A stretch of 64,000 nt of DNA from Glaciecola sp. 33A (GTDB lineage Bacteria; Pseudomonadota; Gammaproteobacteria; Enterobacterales; Alteromonadaceae), in the NCBI RefSeq assembly GCF_002836745.1, contig NZ_PJAR01000037.1, positions 124,001-188,000 on the forward strand, given 5' to 3'. The notes under the pieces are model-generated. The model had not been told where the DNA came from, ran no database searches, and worked only from the letters and a program-made list of their open reading frames with translations. This document shows positions 17,512 to 26,638 of this stretch, one piece after another. The translations under genes were made by a program, and so were the position numbers. The first letter of the stretch is position 1. Each line of letters opens with the position of its first letter.

Positions 17512-18565
17512 AGTCAAATTTCCTTTTTTCGCGCACAATCAAATACAAGAAAAACGGTACGCCCACCATAGAAGTAATTAAACCAATCGGTATTTCAGCA
17601 GGAATAATAATGATGCGGGCAAGCGTGTCGGCTAGAGCTACCAACAACGCACCGGACAGTAAACTTGTGGGCAGCAATATGTTTAAATGTGCGCCAAACA
17701 CCATTCGACATAAATGCGGAACCACTAAGCCAACAAAACCAACGATGCCAGTAAAACTGACGCAAACAGCGACTATTGCAGCAACTGTCCACAAACTGAC
17801 TAATTTAATTTTGCGGGTATCTACGCCCTGATATTTTGCTTGCTTTTCTGAGCAACTCATTAACATGAGTTGATGACGTATCTGCCAAAAATAATAAGTA
17901 CCAAGGATAACTGGAACGATGGTAATGCTGAGACTCGTGTAATTAATACCGGCATAACTGCCCATGCTCCAAAACGTAATTTGACGCAAAGTTGCATCAT
18001 CAACAACGAACTGAATAAGGCCTAGAAGCGTCATTGCGCCAGCATTGATGGCAACGCCTGCTAAAATAAGCACTAGCGTATTCATACCTTGCTCAGAGTC
18101 GGCTATTTTAAGGAGTAAAATTAAAGACAGAGTGGCACCTAAAAACGCACTGAGCGGCACAAAGTAAGACATTAAAAAAAGAGGAAGATGCACCGTACTT
18201 AATACCGCAAAAGCTGCACCCGCAAACAGAGCAGCGCTTGACGAGACACCAATAAGGCCCGGGTCAGCCAGCGGATTGCGACATATTGACTGCAATACTG
18301 TACCGCATAAAGCCAAGCCTGCGCCAGTGATCATGGTCATCACAATACGCGGAAATCTAATATCCCACAAAATAGTATGCTGCAGTGGACTGCTAGAGTC
18401 TGCACTTAACCACCGCCATAAATTTACATCTACCGCACCTGCATTTAAGGCGATAACAGCAACAATAAACAAAGCGATAATTAATGCGGTGACTTTGGGT
18501 TGAAAGTCACACTTCCTTTGCGCAATCTCTTGTTGTACTTTTACTATGGTCGTGGGTGTCTTCAT
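17504..18565 (-). CDS. hmuU: haem ABC transporter permease (FecCD family)
   Basis: This is a 353-residue membrane protein with about ten hydrophobic helices. Family motifs are visible: LWDIRFPRIVMTMITGAGLALCGTVLQ (beginning at about residue 66), NPLADPGLIGVSSSAA, and GFVGLVVPHLCRMVFG near the coupling helix. This is the BtuC/FecCD/HmuU family. Located between the periplasmic binding protein and the ATPase, it forms the inner-membrane channel for haem. The 104-bp gap to the upstream binding-protein gene holds no evident gene. Confidence 0.9.
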   Translation of the reverse strand: MKTPTTIVKVQQEIAQRKCDFQPKVTALIIALFIVAVIALNAGAVDVNLWRWLSADSSSPLQHTILWDIRFPRIVMTMITGAGLALCGTVLQSICRNPLADPGLIGVSSSAALFAGAAFAVLSTVHLPLFLMSYFVPLSAFLGATLSLILLLKIADSEQGMNTLVLILAGVAINAGAMTLLGLIQFVVDDATLRQITFWSMGSYAGINYTSLSITIVPVILGTYYFWQIRHQLMLMSCSEKQAKYQGVDTRKIKLVSLWTVAAIVAVCVSFTGIVGFVGLVVPHLCRMVFGAHLNILLPTSLLSGALLVALADTLARIIIIPAEIPIGLITSMVGVPFFLYLIVREKRKFDYV

Positions 18566-18669
18566 AAATATGTGTTGCTGTCCTTATTAATCAATTAGCA
18601 CTTAGGTCATGCTTTATAAGTGGCCATTGTTTCGCAAAAAACAAAAAACGACGTGCTCAAGGTATCTAA

Positions 18670-19533
18670 TTACTGTTCAAGAATATGAGCAAACTGCGCA
18701 ACCGCGTCAGGCAAACGGGGAGTTAAGCCTAAAAACAATAAAGCGTCCACAATATATAAATTACAACCTTGCGCTTGTGCCCACTTTTCCAAGGCCGGTT
18801 GTTTGCATAGGTCACTCGCCGACAAACCACCGGTACGATGCTCAGCTATCAGCACCTGAGTGGGCGCTATTGCCAAAAATGACTCGATTGACACCGGCTT
18901 AAAACCGTCAATATTGTCGTAAGGGTTACGCAAACCCGCTATCTTCATAATAAGGTTAGGCACGGTATTTTTGCCAGCCGCCATAATGCCCCGCTCGCCC
19001 GCCGACATTAGAAACACCGCTCTTTGCTCAGGCTTAATATTTATTTTTTTGATCGCGTTAAGCTGATCCTTGACGTGCTTCTCGAGTTGTTCGGCTTGTG
19101 CTTGCAAACCAGCCCGCTGGCCTATTTCATGGATCATGTTGAGTAATCCGGCAACGGTCCGCGCCTGCTCAAATACATGCACCTGGACGCCTGCATTGCT
19201 CAGTTGCGTCAGCACTTCGCTTGGCCCGACCCCCATCGCAGCAAATAAATGCGTGGGCTGCATCGCTAATATACCCTCAACACTTAGTTGACGGTAATAA
19301 CCCACTTTTGGTAATTGGCTTACTTGTTCCGGATACAAACTGCTTGTGTCGGCAGCAACTATTTGTTGTTGCGCGCCCAAGGCATATAAGATTTCAGTTA
19401 CGCTTCCACCCACACTTACTATTCGGTCGCTAGCGTGACTGTAAGGAGTTTTTGCAGGCGCAATTGCGCTAACTAAAACGAGTAAACTTGCGAATAGCAC
19501 TCGCCTTAAAAAAACTAATTTGACACTTTTCAT
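18670..19533 (-). CDS. hmuT: periplasmic haem-binding protein
   Basis: This is a 287-residue protein with a signal peptide (ASLLVLVSAIAPAKT) and a TroA/HmuT-type fold: DRIVSVGGSVTEILYALGA at the start, VGYYRQLSVEGILAMQPTHL in the middle and AVAQFAHILEQ at the end. The tyrosines in VGYYRQLS occupy the place of the haem-ligand tyrosine in ShuT/HmuT. It delivers haem from the receptor to the permease. It is the first gene of the minus-strand operon hmuT-hmuU-hmuV-hutZ-15841, downstream of the shared Fur palindrome. Confidence 0.9.
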   Translation of the reverse strand: MKSVKLVFLRRVLFASLLVLVSAIAPAKTPYSHASDRIVSVGGSVTEILYALGAQQQIVAADTSSLYPEQVSQLPKVGYYRQLSVEGILAMQPTHLFAAMGVGPSEVLTQLSNAGVQVHVFEQARTVAGLLNMIHEIGQRAGLQAQAEQLEKHVKDQLNAIKKINIKPEQRAVFLMSAGERGIMAAGKNTVPNLIMKIAGLRNPYDNIDGFKPVSIESFLAIAPTQVLIAEHRTGGLSASDLCKQPALEKWAQAQGCNLYIVDALLFLGLTPRLPDAVAQFAHILEQ

Positions 19534-19557
19534 AATAATTTCTCATTCCTCTATTGC

Positions 19558-19590
19558 TAACCTTAATGATAATAATTATCATTAAGGTTA
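19558..19590. promoter_or_regulatory. 33-bp perfect palindrome containing a Fur box, between divergent haem genes
   Basis: TAACCTTAATGATAAT and its exact reverse complement flank a single central A at 19574. The core GATAATAATTATC matches the Fur consensus. It lies 25 bp before hmuT and 29 bp before the receptor, so it can repress both transcription units at once. Confidence 0.9.
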
Positions 19591-19618
19591 CAGTCAACTA
19601 TTAGATAAGAAAATTTTT

Positions 19619-21862
19619 ATGAAACATAAAGCAGGTATTTCTTTTTTCACTCAATCTGTCTGTCTAGTCACTTTTTGTGTTGCACTTGCAGGCAATGTAA
19701 GCGCCAACGCGATAGAAGCCAGTACCGAATCTGAGATAGAAACAATTACAGTGACCGGCACCAAAACAGCGCGTAAAATCAATGAAATAGCAGCTACTGT
19801 AACCACTATTAACAGCCAACAAATAGATGCTTTAGGGGCAACTAACATCCGCGACTTGCTGCGTTACGAGCCAGGTATATCTGTCGAAGGCAGCGGGCGT
19901 TATGGACTATCAAGCTTTAATATTCGCGGCATTACCGGTGATCGGGTATTAATTCTGGTCGACAACATTCCCATAGCTGATGAATTTAGTTTTGGTCCGA
20001 ATTTGTCTGCCCGCCGGGATTTCGTTGATGTTGATTTGATAAGATCTGTGGATATTGTGCGCGGTCCAGCCTCAACACTTTATGGCAGCGATGCTATTGG
20101 CGGCGTTGTTGCATTTACCACTAAGGATCCCATCGACATTATTACCGATGGTGGATCATTCGCGGGTAGAACAAAAATAGGCTATGTTAGTCAGTCGAGC
20201 GAGTCGTATGTTAATGCCATGCTGGCAGGCGTAGGCGGCGATTGGCAATGGTTGGTCAACAGCACCTACCGCAATGGAAATGAAACCCAATCGTTTTATA
20301 ATGATGCAAGCATAGGCAATACGCGTAGTAGTGCCGATCCTCAAAATAACGATTCTTTAAGCGTATTAACTAAACTTATTTACCAAAAAAATGATGCCCA
20401 TCGGCTTAAGTTTATTGCCGAAAGCTTTGAACAAAACAATGACACACAACTGTTGTCGGAGATTGGCACACAGGTACGCGGCACAATCACCTTATCGAGT
20501 CTTGGCTTTGACCAGCAGGAGCGTTCACGTTTTTCAGCCCAGTATGTGTATCAACCTGCTGGTGCTCATCATCTAAAGCGTGTCAATATGTTCGCCTTTT
20601 ATCAAAACTCCTCTACTGAGCAAGCATCTGAACTTGTTAGGCAATCATTGGGACCTAACCCATCCCCCTTTTTTAGAACTCGCGACAGCATGTTTGAACA
20701 AAGCACAGTTGGTTTACATGCTCAGTTTGATCATCAGTTTGAATGGGGAGGTCAGCATTATTTAATCTATGGCCTCAGCACCGAAACCACCGAGTCAGAA
20801 GGATTAAGAGAAGGTAAAACTCAAGACCAAGCGACAAGTGCCCCCATCCCTGAATTTAGCGTATTTCCAGCACGTGATTTCCCCCTGTCAACATTGGCTG
20901 AACAATCCATCTTTATACAAGACGAGATCCAGTTCTTAGATGGCCGTTTATTATTAAGCCCAGGCCTACGTTACGACCGTTTTACGCTTTCACCTAAGTC
21001 AGATCGATTATTTGAGACGGCTAATCCTGGGGTAATAGTATCGAGCTTTAAGGACAGTCAATTATCCAAGAAACTAGGGGCCATTTATTCATTAAGCGAA
21101 AACTACAATATTTGGCTGCAATATGCTGAGGGTTTTAGAATACCGCCTATGGATGATGTTAACGTTGGCTTTACCAACTTTGCAGGACGCTACACCTCAC
21201 TCTCAAACCCCGACTTAAAGCCTGAATCGGTGACCAGTTTAGAATTTGGCATTAGAGGCTTTACCGACGCCTTGACCTGGAGCATAAGTACCTATCAAAA
21301 CAAATATACGGACTTTATTGAATCATTGACTTTTGTCGGAATTAACCCGAATGACGGCTTTATTCAATTTCAAGCCGTTAATGTAGACGAGGTTGAAATT
21401 AAAGGTATTGAGGGACAAGTTGTGTGGTCATTAGGCGACACTTTTAACCGCGCCCTAGATTGGCAAATAAGGGCCAGTTACAGTATTCAAGGCTCTGAAA
21501 ACAAAGCCACCGGCAACGATATTGAGTCTATTCCACCAAATCAAGCCGTATTTGGGGTGCAGTATAAAGACTATAGTGACCCATGGCGCATCGAAGTCGC
21601 TGCTAGCTACACAGAAGAAGCGCAAGCATTAACCAGCGCTGGTGAAACCCCGTTTTTTGTAGCACCCAGTTACACCACTATTGATATACTTGGCCATCTT
21701 AAAATAACGCCTCACATAAAAATTAACGCGGGTATATTCAATGTTACAAACAAGCAATATTGGCTAGCGTCAGAAGTGAGAGGACAATCTGCTGAGGATA
21801 ATTTACTGCCATTTACTTCACCTGAGCGTAATTACTCGGTCAATGTGGTGGTGCAGTTTTAG
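19619..21862 (+). CDS. hmuR: TonB-dependent haem / haemoglobin receptor
   Basis: This is a 747-residue outer-membrane receptor. Its signal peptide ends near VSANA and is followed by the TonB box ETITVTG and plug (NIRDLLRYEPGISVEGSGRY; RGPASTLYGSDAIGGVVAF). The barrel has the haem-receptor signature seen as YAEGFRIPP...LSNPDLKPES (FRAP/NPDL-type motif), with conserved histidines nearby in the family. The C-terminus ends SVNVVVQF. It is divergent from the haem ABC transporter and shares its Fur palindrome, which makes haem or haemoprotein the likely substrate. Confidence 0.9.
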   Translation: MKHKAGISFFTQSVCLVTFCVALAGNVSANAIEASTESEIETITVTGTKTARKINEIAATVTTINSQQIDALGATNIRDLLRYEPGISVEGSGRYGLSSFNIRGITGDRVLILVDNIPIADEFSFGPNLSARRDFVDVDLIRSVDIVRGPASTLYGSDAIGGVVAFTTKDPIDIITDGGSFAGRTKIGYVSQSSESYVNAMLAGVGGDWQWLVNSTYRNGNETQSFYNDASIGNTRSSADPQNNDSLSVLTKLIYQKNDAHRLKFIAESFEQNNDTQLLSEIGTQVRGTITLSSLGFDQQERSRFSAQYVYQPAGAHHLKRVNMFAFYQNSSTEQASELVRQSLGPNPSPFFRTRDSMFEQSTVGLHAQFDHQFEWGGQHYLIYGLSTETTESEGLREGKTQDQATSAPIPEFSVFPARDFPLSTLAEQSIFIQDEIQFLDGRLLLSPGLRYDRFTLSPKSDRLFETANPGVIVSSFKDSQLSKKLGAIYSLSENYNIWLQYAEGFRIPPMDDVNVGFTNFAGRYTSLSNPDLKPESVTSLEFGIRGFTDALTWSISTYQNKYTDFIESLTFVGINPNDGFIQFQAVNVDEVEIKGIEGQVVWSLGDTFNRALDWQIRASYSIQGSENKATGNDIESIPPNQAVFGVQYKDYSDPWRIEVAASYTEEAQALTSAGETPFFVAPSYTTIDILGHLKITPHIKINAGIFNVTNKQYWLASEVRGQSAEDNLLPFTSPERNYSVNVVVQF

Positions 21863-22068
21863 GGTAATAAACTCTGTGCGACACAGTGTGTATAAATTCG
21901 CTGGTGTTTAAGTATTGGTAACTAGCGCGATGAACAAGCACCAATTGCTGAGCGCTACTTCGGATTCTTTTCAAACGTACATCGGATTATGACCGCATTA
22001 TTACATCGACTTTAAGACAAGGTTCCAATTCTTTTCTACCTAAACAATACAGTTAGTGTAGACGAGTG

Positions 22069-22138
22069 CGTTTGAATTAGCGTTGTAATTAACGTTTGAA
22101 TTAACGTTTGAATTAACGTTTGAATTAACGTTTGAAAC
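22069..22138. repeat. 12-bp tandem repeats in an intergenic region
   Basis: The unit AACGTTTGAATT occurs three times in perfect tandem from 22091, with a fourth partial copy ending AACGTTTGAA. A degenerate copy precedes the array. It lies in the gap after the haem receptor, outside any gene. The palindromic AACGTT within each unit is notable, but no function is evident. Confidence 0.85.
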
Positions 22139-22316
22139 GCTATGTGGCTCTATGTCCGTTCTATTGTGAGCACAAAAAAATCCAAAATTTCGTCATATTT
22201 AAAACTAAAAACATTATTTTACGTTAACTAAGCCAATGTCAACTACTACACTGTCACTCTGGAACGCAACAAAAATGGGCTTATTGAATAGACCAGGGTT
22301 GTGGTTTATTCTCGTT

Positions 22317-22415
22317 ATGCCCAGGACGGAAAAGAATATACCGATCAATATTTTAGCTGAATTGAAACCAAGAAATGTTTTTCAAGTTGCCGGCCTTTAT
22401 GCTGTCGTAGCATGA
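22317..22415 (+). pseudogene. relic of the N-terminus of a TolB/TPR-type membrane protein
   Basis: A 32-codon ORF reads MPRTEKNIPINILAEL then KPRNVFQVAGLYAVVA before TGA. This matches the conserved start of a common marine gammaproteobacterial family (FFxELKRRNVFRVAxxYxVVAWLL) in which Trp follows VVA, so the TGA is probably a mutated TGG codon. The sequence decays afterwards. The rest of the gap 21863-22516 holds only the tandem repeats and AT-rich DNA. Confidence 0.5.
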
Positions 22416-22516
22416 TTAATAAAAACATATGGCAGCGGGTGTTGACTCATTACGAGCTGGAGCTACCGCTGCGGCTTATCATCATAAACTAATGAATTTT
22501 GGAAAATGGAGAAAAA

Positions 22517-23452
22517 ATGCGAGGCATAATTTCAGAGAAACTTCATGACTTCATTAAGCAAGCAAATATAGCGGGTCAACTAGCGAAAGCTGACGGTGTG
22601 CGATTGACACCATCACTAGTGCGTAAAAACATTGCAAAATTATCTGTTTTTATTGGTGAAGGGCCACCACTCCCTTATGCAAAAGATAGTGCCTTTGAGA
22701 CCTTAACTCACCGTATTGGGCTTAGAATTTACAGCCCAAATCCAGAGCAAGCATTACCTGTTGTGCTTTACTACCATGGTGGCGGCCATATGTGTGGAAA
22801 TATTGCTCTATATGACCCCGTTAGTCGCAGAATTGCCAAGTCTGGTCATTGTATTGTGATTGCAGTGGAGTATCGTTTAGCACCCGAATTTCCTTACCCT
22901 AGCGCTATTGATGATTGTCAGTATGTGCTAGCTCATTACAAAAAGTTGTTAACCGACGTAAAATTTACAGATCATCTGGTTATTGCTGGTGATAGTTGTG
23001 GCGGCGCTATTTGTGCTACGTTAGCAAGTAAAAATATAGGTAACGTCAATATCAAAATTGATAAACAAGTACTTATTTATCCCAGTGTTGATTATTCGAT
23101 GAGCAGTAATTCTATTGAAGAAAATGGCAGTGGCTTTTTATTAGAAAAAGAGAAAATAGTTTGGTATTTCGATAATTACTTTCAACGTAACGAGCCTTAT
23201 CAACTGGTTTCACCGTTGTTTATGCCAATGGATACGAATATGCCAGAAACCATCATATTTACAGCAGGCTGTGATCCACTAAGAGATGAAGGTTTTGCCT
23301 ATGGTCAAGCATTGAGTAAGTTTGGGGTAAAAGTAGAGCAGCACTCATTTGACGGTATGATCCACGCCTATTTGTTGCTACATAACTTAATAATTGAAGA
23401 ATGTGAAAAAACGTATCAACTAATAGGTGAGTTTATTGGTAGAAGGGGTTAA
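22517..23452 (+). CDS. HSL-family alpha/beta hydrolase (esterase)
   Basis: This is a 311-residue cytoplasmic esterase. The oxyanion motif HGGGHMCG, nucleophile motif GDSCGGA and acid and base regions (GCDPLRDEG, DGMIHAY) give a complete catalytic set of the hormone-sensitive-lipase family. An upstream TTG codon could extend it by six residues, but ATG 22517 has the better ribosome site. It converges on the hydratase/dehydrogenase gene with a 19-bp gap. A role in hydrolysing aromatic or phenylacetyl esters is suggested only by the paa neighbourhood. Confidence 0.85.
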   Translation: MRGIISEKLHDFIKQANIAGQLAKADGVRLTPSLVRKNIAKLSVFIGEGPPLPYAKDSAFETLTHRIGLRIYSPNPEQALPVVLYYHGGGHMCGNIALYDPVSRRIAKSGHCIVIAVEYRLAPEFPYPSAIDDCQYVLAHYKKLLTDVKFTDHLVIAGDSCGGAICATLASKNIGNVNIKIDKQVLIYPSVDYSMSSNSIEENGSGFLLEKEKIVWYFDNYFQRNEPYQLVSPLFMPMDTNMPETIIFTAGCDPLRDEGFAYGQALSKFGVKVEQHSFDGMIHAYLLLHNLIIEECEKTYQLIGEFIGRRG

Positions 23453-23471
23453 TGGGGCCATTGTTAACATT

Positions 23472-25541
23472 TTAAAATCCCTTACGCTCCATAAAGCTGT
23501 CGATATAATAAGGAGGTAACCACCAGTCTTTTTCAGTTTCTTTATGCAGTGCAATAAGGCGTTCCCTTACCTGATCCCAACCTAATTTCTTGGCATAGAA
23601 CATTGGGCCTCCTTTATATCTAGGAAAGCCGTAGCCATTTAGCCAGATGGTATCGATAGTTTCTGCGCTATCAACAATTCCTTCTAATAGAATAGTGACT
23701 CCTTCATTGATTATCGCTAAAATCAACCTTTCACTGATTTGTTGATCAGTATAAGTTCGCTGTTTTATTTTTAGGCTCTGAGCTGCCGTTTTAAATATTT
23801 TGAGTACATGATCATCCGTAATTCGACGTTTTTTATCATCATATAAGTAAAATCCTGCCCCTGTTTTCTGACCCAGTCGATCAGATTCAACCATTAAATT
23901 TGCGGGTAAGAAATAGGTGGGGTCAGTTGTTAATTGGGGATTCTCTTTGCGCGCTTTATAACCAATATCTATTCCAGACATGTCATTCACCGCTAAGGGT
24001 CCCATAGCCATGCCAAAAGTTGTCATTGCTCTATCTATTTGTTCAGGTGAGCAACCTTCAAGTAATAACATGTTGGCCTCGCGACCATAGCTAGCATACA
24101 TTCGATTACCTACAAATCCATAGCACACACCAACCAGTGCTGCCTGCTTATTGATTTTTTTAGCAAAAGCCATTGCGCTGGCAATAACATAAGGAGCTGT
24201 ATATTTCGTTTCCACAATTTCTAGTAACTTCATAATATGTGCTGGGCTAAAAAAGTGCAGACCGATAACGCGGTCCTTACGATTAACCACAGATGCGATT
24301 TCATTAATATCGAGATATGACGTGTTACTTGCTAGAATGCAGTCGACTGTGACAGTGCGATCTAGTTTGGCGAAAATTTCTTTTTTAACTGACATACTTT
24401 CAAATGCGGCCTCGACAACTAAGTCGGCGTCTGCAATGTCATTAAATTCTGTTGTCGGCGTTAAACGAGATAATTGAGCTGTTTTTTCCTGCTCGCTAAT
24501 CCGCCCTTTTTTTACTGATGATGATAGTGCATTGCTTATGTAAGCAGTTCCTCTTTCTAAATTTTCAGCATTAATTTCTACTAAATACACATTTAATCCA
24601 GAAGCAATTAGACACATAGCGATACTAGCCCCCATGGTTCCAGCGCCTATAATTGCAACCTTATTAATAGACTTTAGTGACTCTGAATGATTTTTTATCA
24701 TGGGCTTTTCTGCTTTTTTTTCAGCAAAAAAAGCGTACCGCAATGCTGCGGATTGAGCTGAATTTCGACATTCAATAAATATTTCTCGTTCCTTACGCAT
24801 ACCTTCATCTAATGATAGTTGGGTACAAAGTAAAATAGCAGATAGTGCTTTTAAGGGCGCAATCTCCCCTTTACGTTTCGCGATGAGATGCTGGTGCGCA
24901 TATTCTTCTATAGCAGTTAAATCATCCTCTAAAACTGGCGTAAAAATTCGTTTTACCAGCACAGCGGCTGGCTTGATGTTTTTTGCAAATTTCAGGGTAC
25001 TGTGTAATAAGTCAATATCTGTAACTTCGTGGACTAATATGTTGTCTGGTGTGCTAGGAAGTATGATCGGTTTCGCACTAACAATCATTTCAATCGCTTT
25101 AGCTACCCCAACTAGCCGTGGCAGTAATTGTGTACCTCCGGCTCCTGGAATTAAGCCCAAATTAACCTCTGGCAGCCCTATTTTTGTGCCCTCTAGAGCC
25201 ACTCGGTAGTGACAAGCTAACGCTATTTCACATCCACCACCCAACACAGTGCCATGTAATGCGGCAATAATCGGCTTTACCGAGTACGCAATAGCTAGCA
25301 CTAAATCTGGCAGGTGAGGTGCTTTTGGCGGATGCCCGAACTCTTTAATATCAGCCCCAGCAATAAAAGTACGCCCCTCACAGATAATGATAATAGACGC
25401 TACTTGCTGATTAAGCTGAGCATCGTTAATCGCATTTAACAAGCCAGCACGTACTTCGGTTGAAAGCGCATTTACTGGCGGGTTATTGACTGTGATGATG
25501 GCAACTTGTTGTTGCAGTGCAACCGAGACCAATGATGGCAT
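23472..25541 (-). CDS. enoyl-CoA hydratase / 3-hydroxyacyl-CoA dehydrogenase fusion
   Basis: This is a 689-residue bifunctional enzyme. Residues 1-190 form a crotonase domain with both hydratase glutamates (GGGCEIA, E105; LPEVNLG, E125) and the oxyanion region AGADIKEFG. From about 290 an NAD-binding fold ([17 protein letters not shown]) and the dehydrogenase His-Glu pair ([19 protein letters not shown]) follow, with a C-terminal dimerisation part ending near ERKGF. It resembles FadJ/FadB but lies 136 bp after paaX in the paa cluster. No separate paaF or paaH is present in this window. I infer that it hydrates 2,3-dehydroadipyl-CoA and oxidises 3-hydroxyadipyl-CoA. Confidence 0.88.
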   Translation of the reverse strand: MPSLVSVALQQQVAIITVNNPPVNALSTEVRAGLLNAINDAQLNQQVASIIIICEGRTFIAGADIKEFGHPPKAPHLPDLVLAIAYSVKPIIAALHGTVLGGGCEIALACHYRVALEGTKIGLPEVNLGLIPGAGGTQLLPRLVGVAKAIEMIVSAKPIILPSTPDNILVHEVTDIDLLHSTLKFAKNIKPAAVLVKRIFTPVLEDDLTAIEEYAHQHLIAKRKGEIAPLKALSAILLCTQLSLDEGMRKEREIFIECRNSAQSAALRYAFFAEKKAEKPMIKNHSESLKSINKVAIIGAGTMGASIAMCLIASGLNVYLVEINAENLERGTAYISNALSSSVKKGRISEQEKTAQLSRLTPTTEFNDIADADLVVEAAFESMSVKKEIFAKLDRTVTVDCILASNTSYLDINEIASVVNRKDRVIGLHFFSPAHIMKLLEIVETKYTAPYVIASAMAFAKKINKQAALVGVCYGFVGNRMYASYGREANMLLLEGCSPEQIDRAMTTFGMAMGPLAVNDMSGIDIGYKARKENPQLTTDPTYFLPANLMVESDRLGQKTGAGFYLYDDKKRRITDDHVLKIFKTAAQSLKIKQRTYTDQQISERLILAIINEGVTILLEGIVDSAETIDTIWLNGYGFPRYKGGPMFYAKKLGWDQVRERLIALHKETEKDWWLPPYYIDSFMERKGF

Positions 25542-25677
25542 AATAAACTCCGATTTTAGCAGGTAATAGAAGGGCTGACTTGTATAGTGGGCTTTATATT
25601 AGTGACGTTGTTAATATCATCAGACACTTCCTCGAAATATTTTTCAGGCATATTAGCGTACATAACTGCTATTCGAA

Positions 25678-26622
25678 TCATACAGTATCCATTGAATTTA
25701 TAGGGTCACTAAATCGATTATAAAAACTCAATGACGGTGAGGGAAGCTCACCATGAGCATTAAATAGTTTATTTTGAATAAAGAACAATGACCCAGGGGT
25801 CAAATTTTTATAAACTCTTTGGAGCAAATCTTGTGATTCAAACCCAACCCATCCAATAGGCAGCAATTCGGGTGGCAGATCAGGATCTTTCAATTGTATC
25901 CGCCTAAATTCATGTAAAACAGTCAATCTGAAGGCAAAACTATCTGTGTCATTCAGTTCAGCAATATCGGTGTATTTTGCAACTTCTCTGAAAGTATCTA
26001 GAAAGTTTTGATATAAATCTGCAAGAGTATCCACTTGCCACTTGTCAGTAATCAACTCTTTGAGAACGGCTTTAGAACAAACATCGTTAGATTGCGCCTT
26101 GAATACAGCAACGCTCGACGTCAACTTGTTTTCAATCAGCATTTCATCAAGTGAACGACGATCGGGCGACGGATGAGCAAAAAGCCCAGGTGATAGAATA
26201 TTGAAGCCCAACCATCGTATACTTTTTCGAAAATCTTCCAACTTCTCCTCTGGTATCGAAATATTTAATACCAAAATCCAGTGGGTGTCCCAGTCAGAGT
26301 GAGACGTGTGATAAATCCGCCTTTCTGCGCGCTCATAATGACTACGGGCCCGTTCAGTAAAACAATAATAACTTTTTCGACCGATTTTTTTGGTCACTAA
26401 CCAATCATTCTGCACAAGCCTAAATACTGATGTACGCACTGAACGTTCATTAAAACCTAAAGGACTAAGCGCATCAATAATGCTCCCAAGCCAAATCCAT
26501 TCGCCATGTTGAGAGACTACATCACCAAATAAGGTGACAATTATAGAGGTACAACTGACATTTTGCTGCAACAGCATCGCCGTCAGTTCCTCTTGCAAAA
26601 TCGATGGAGCGTTAATATTCAT
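25678..26622 (-). CDS. paaX: PaaX, phenylacetyl-CoA-responsive repressor
   Basis: This is a 314-residue transcription factor with an N-terminal winged helix (SCTSIIVTLFGDVVSQHGEW, NERSVRTSVFRLVQNDWLV), the PaaX central domain (WDTHWILVLNISIPEEKLED) and a C-terminal domain (FRRIQLKDPDLPPELLPIGW). In other bacteria PaaX represses paa operons and is released by phenylacetyl-CoA. The start at 26622 is chosen because the in-frame codon at 26634 is TTG and GGAA lies just before the ATG. It is the last paa gene of the minus-strand series, 16 bp after paaE, so it probably regulates its own operon. Confidence 0.92.
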   Translation of the reverse strand: MNINAPSILQEELTAMLLQQNVSCTSIIVTLFGDVVSQHGEWIWLGSIIDALSPLGFNERSVRTSVFRLVQNDWLVTKKIGRKSYYCFTERARSHYERAERRIYHTSHSDWDTHWILVLNISIPEEKLEDFRKSIRWLGFNILSPGLFAHPSPDRRSLDEMLIENKLTSSVAVFKAQSNDVCSKAVLKELITDKWQVDTLADLYQNFLDTFREVAKYTDIAELNDTDSFAFRLTVLHEFRRIQLKDPDLPPELLPIGWVGFESQDLLQRVYKNLTPGSLFFIQNKLFNAHGELPSPSLSFYNRFSDPINSMDTV

Positions 26623-26638
26623 GGTTATTTCCAATTCC

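Noticed and set aside
22069-22138. Possible CRISPR array
   Set aside because: Units are only 12 bp and directly adjacent with no spacers.
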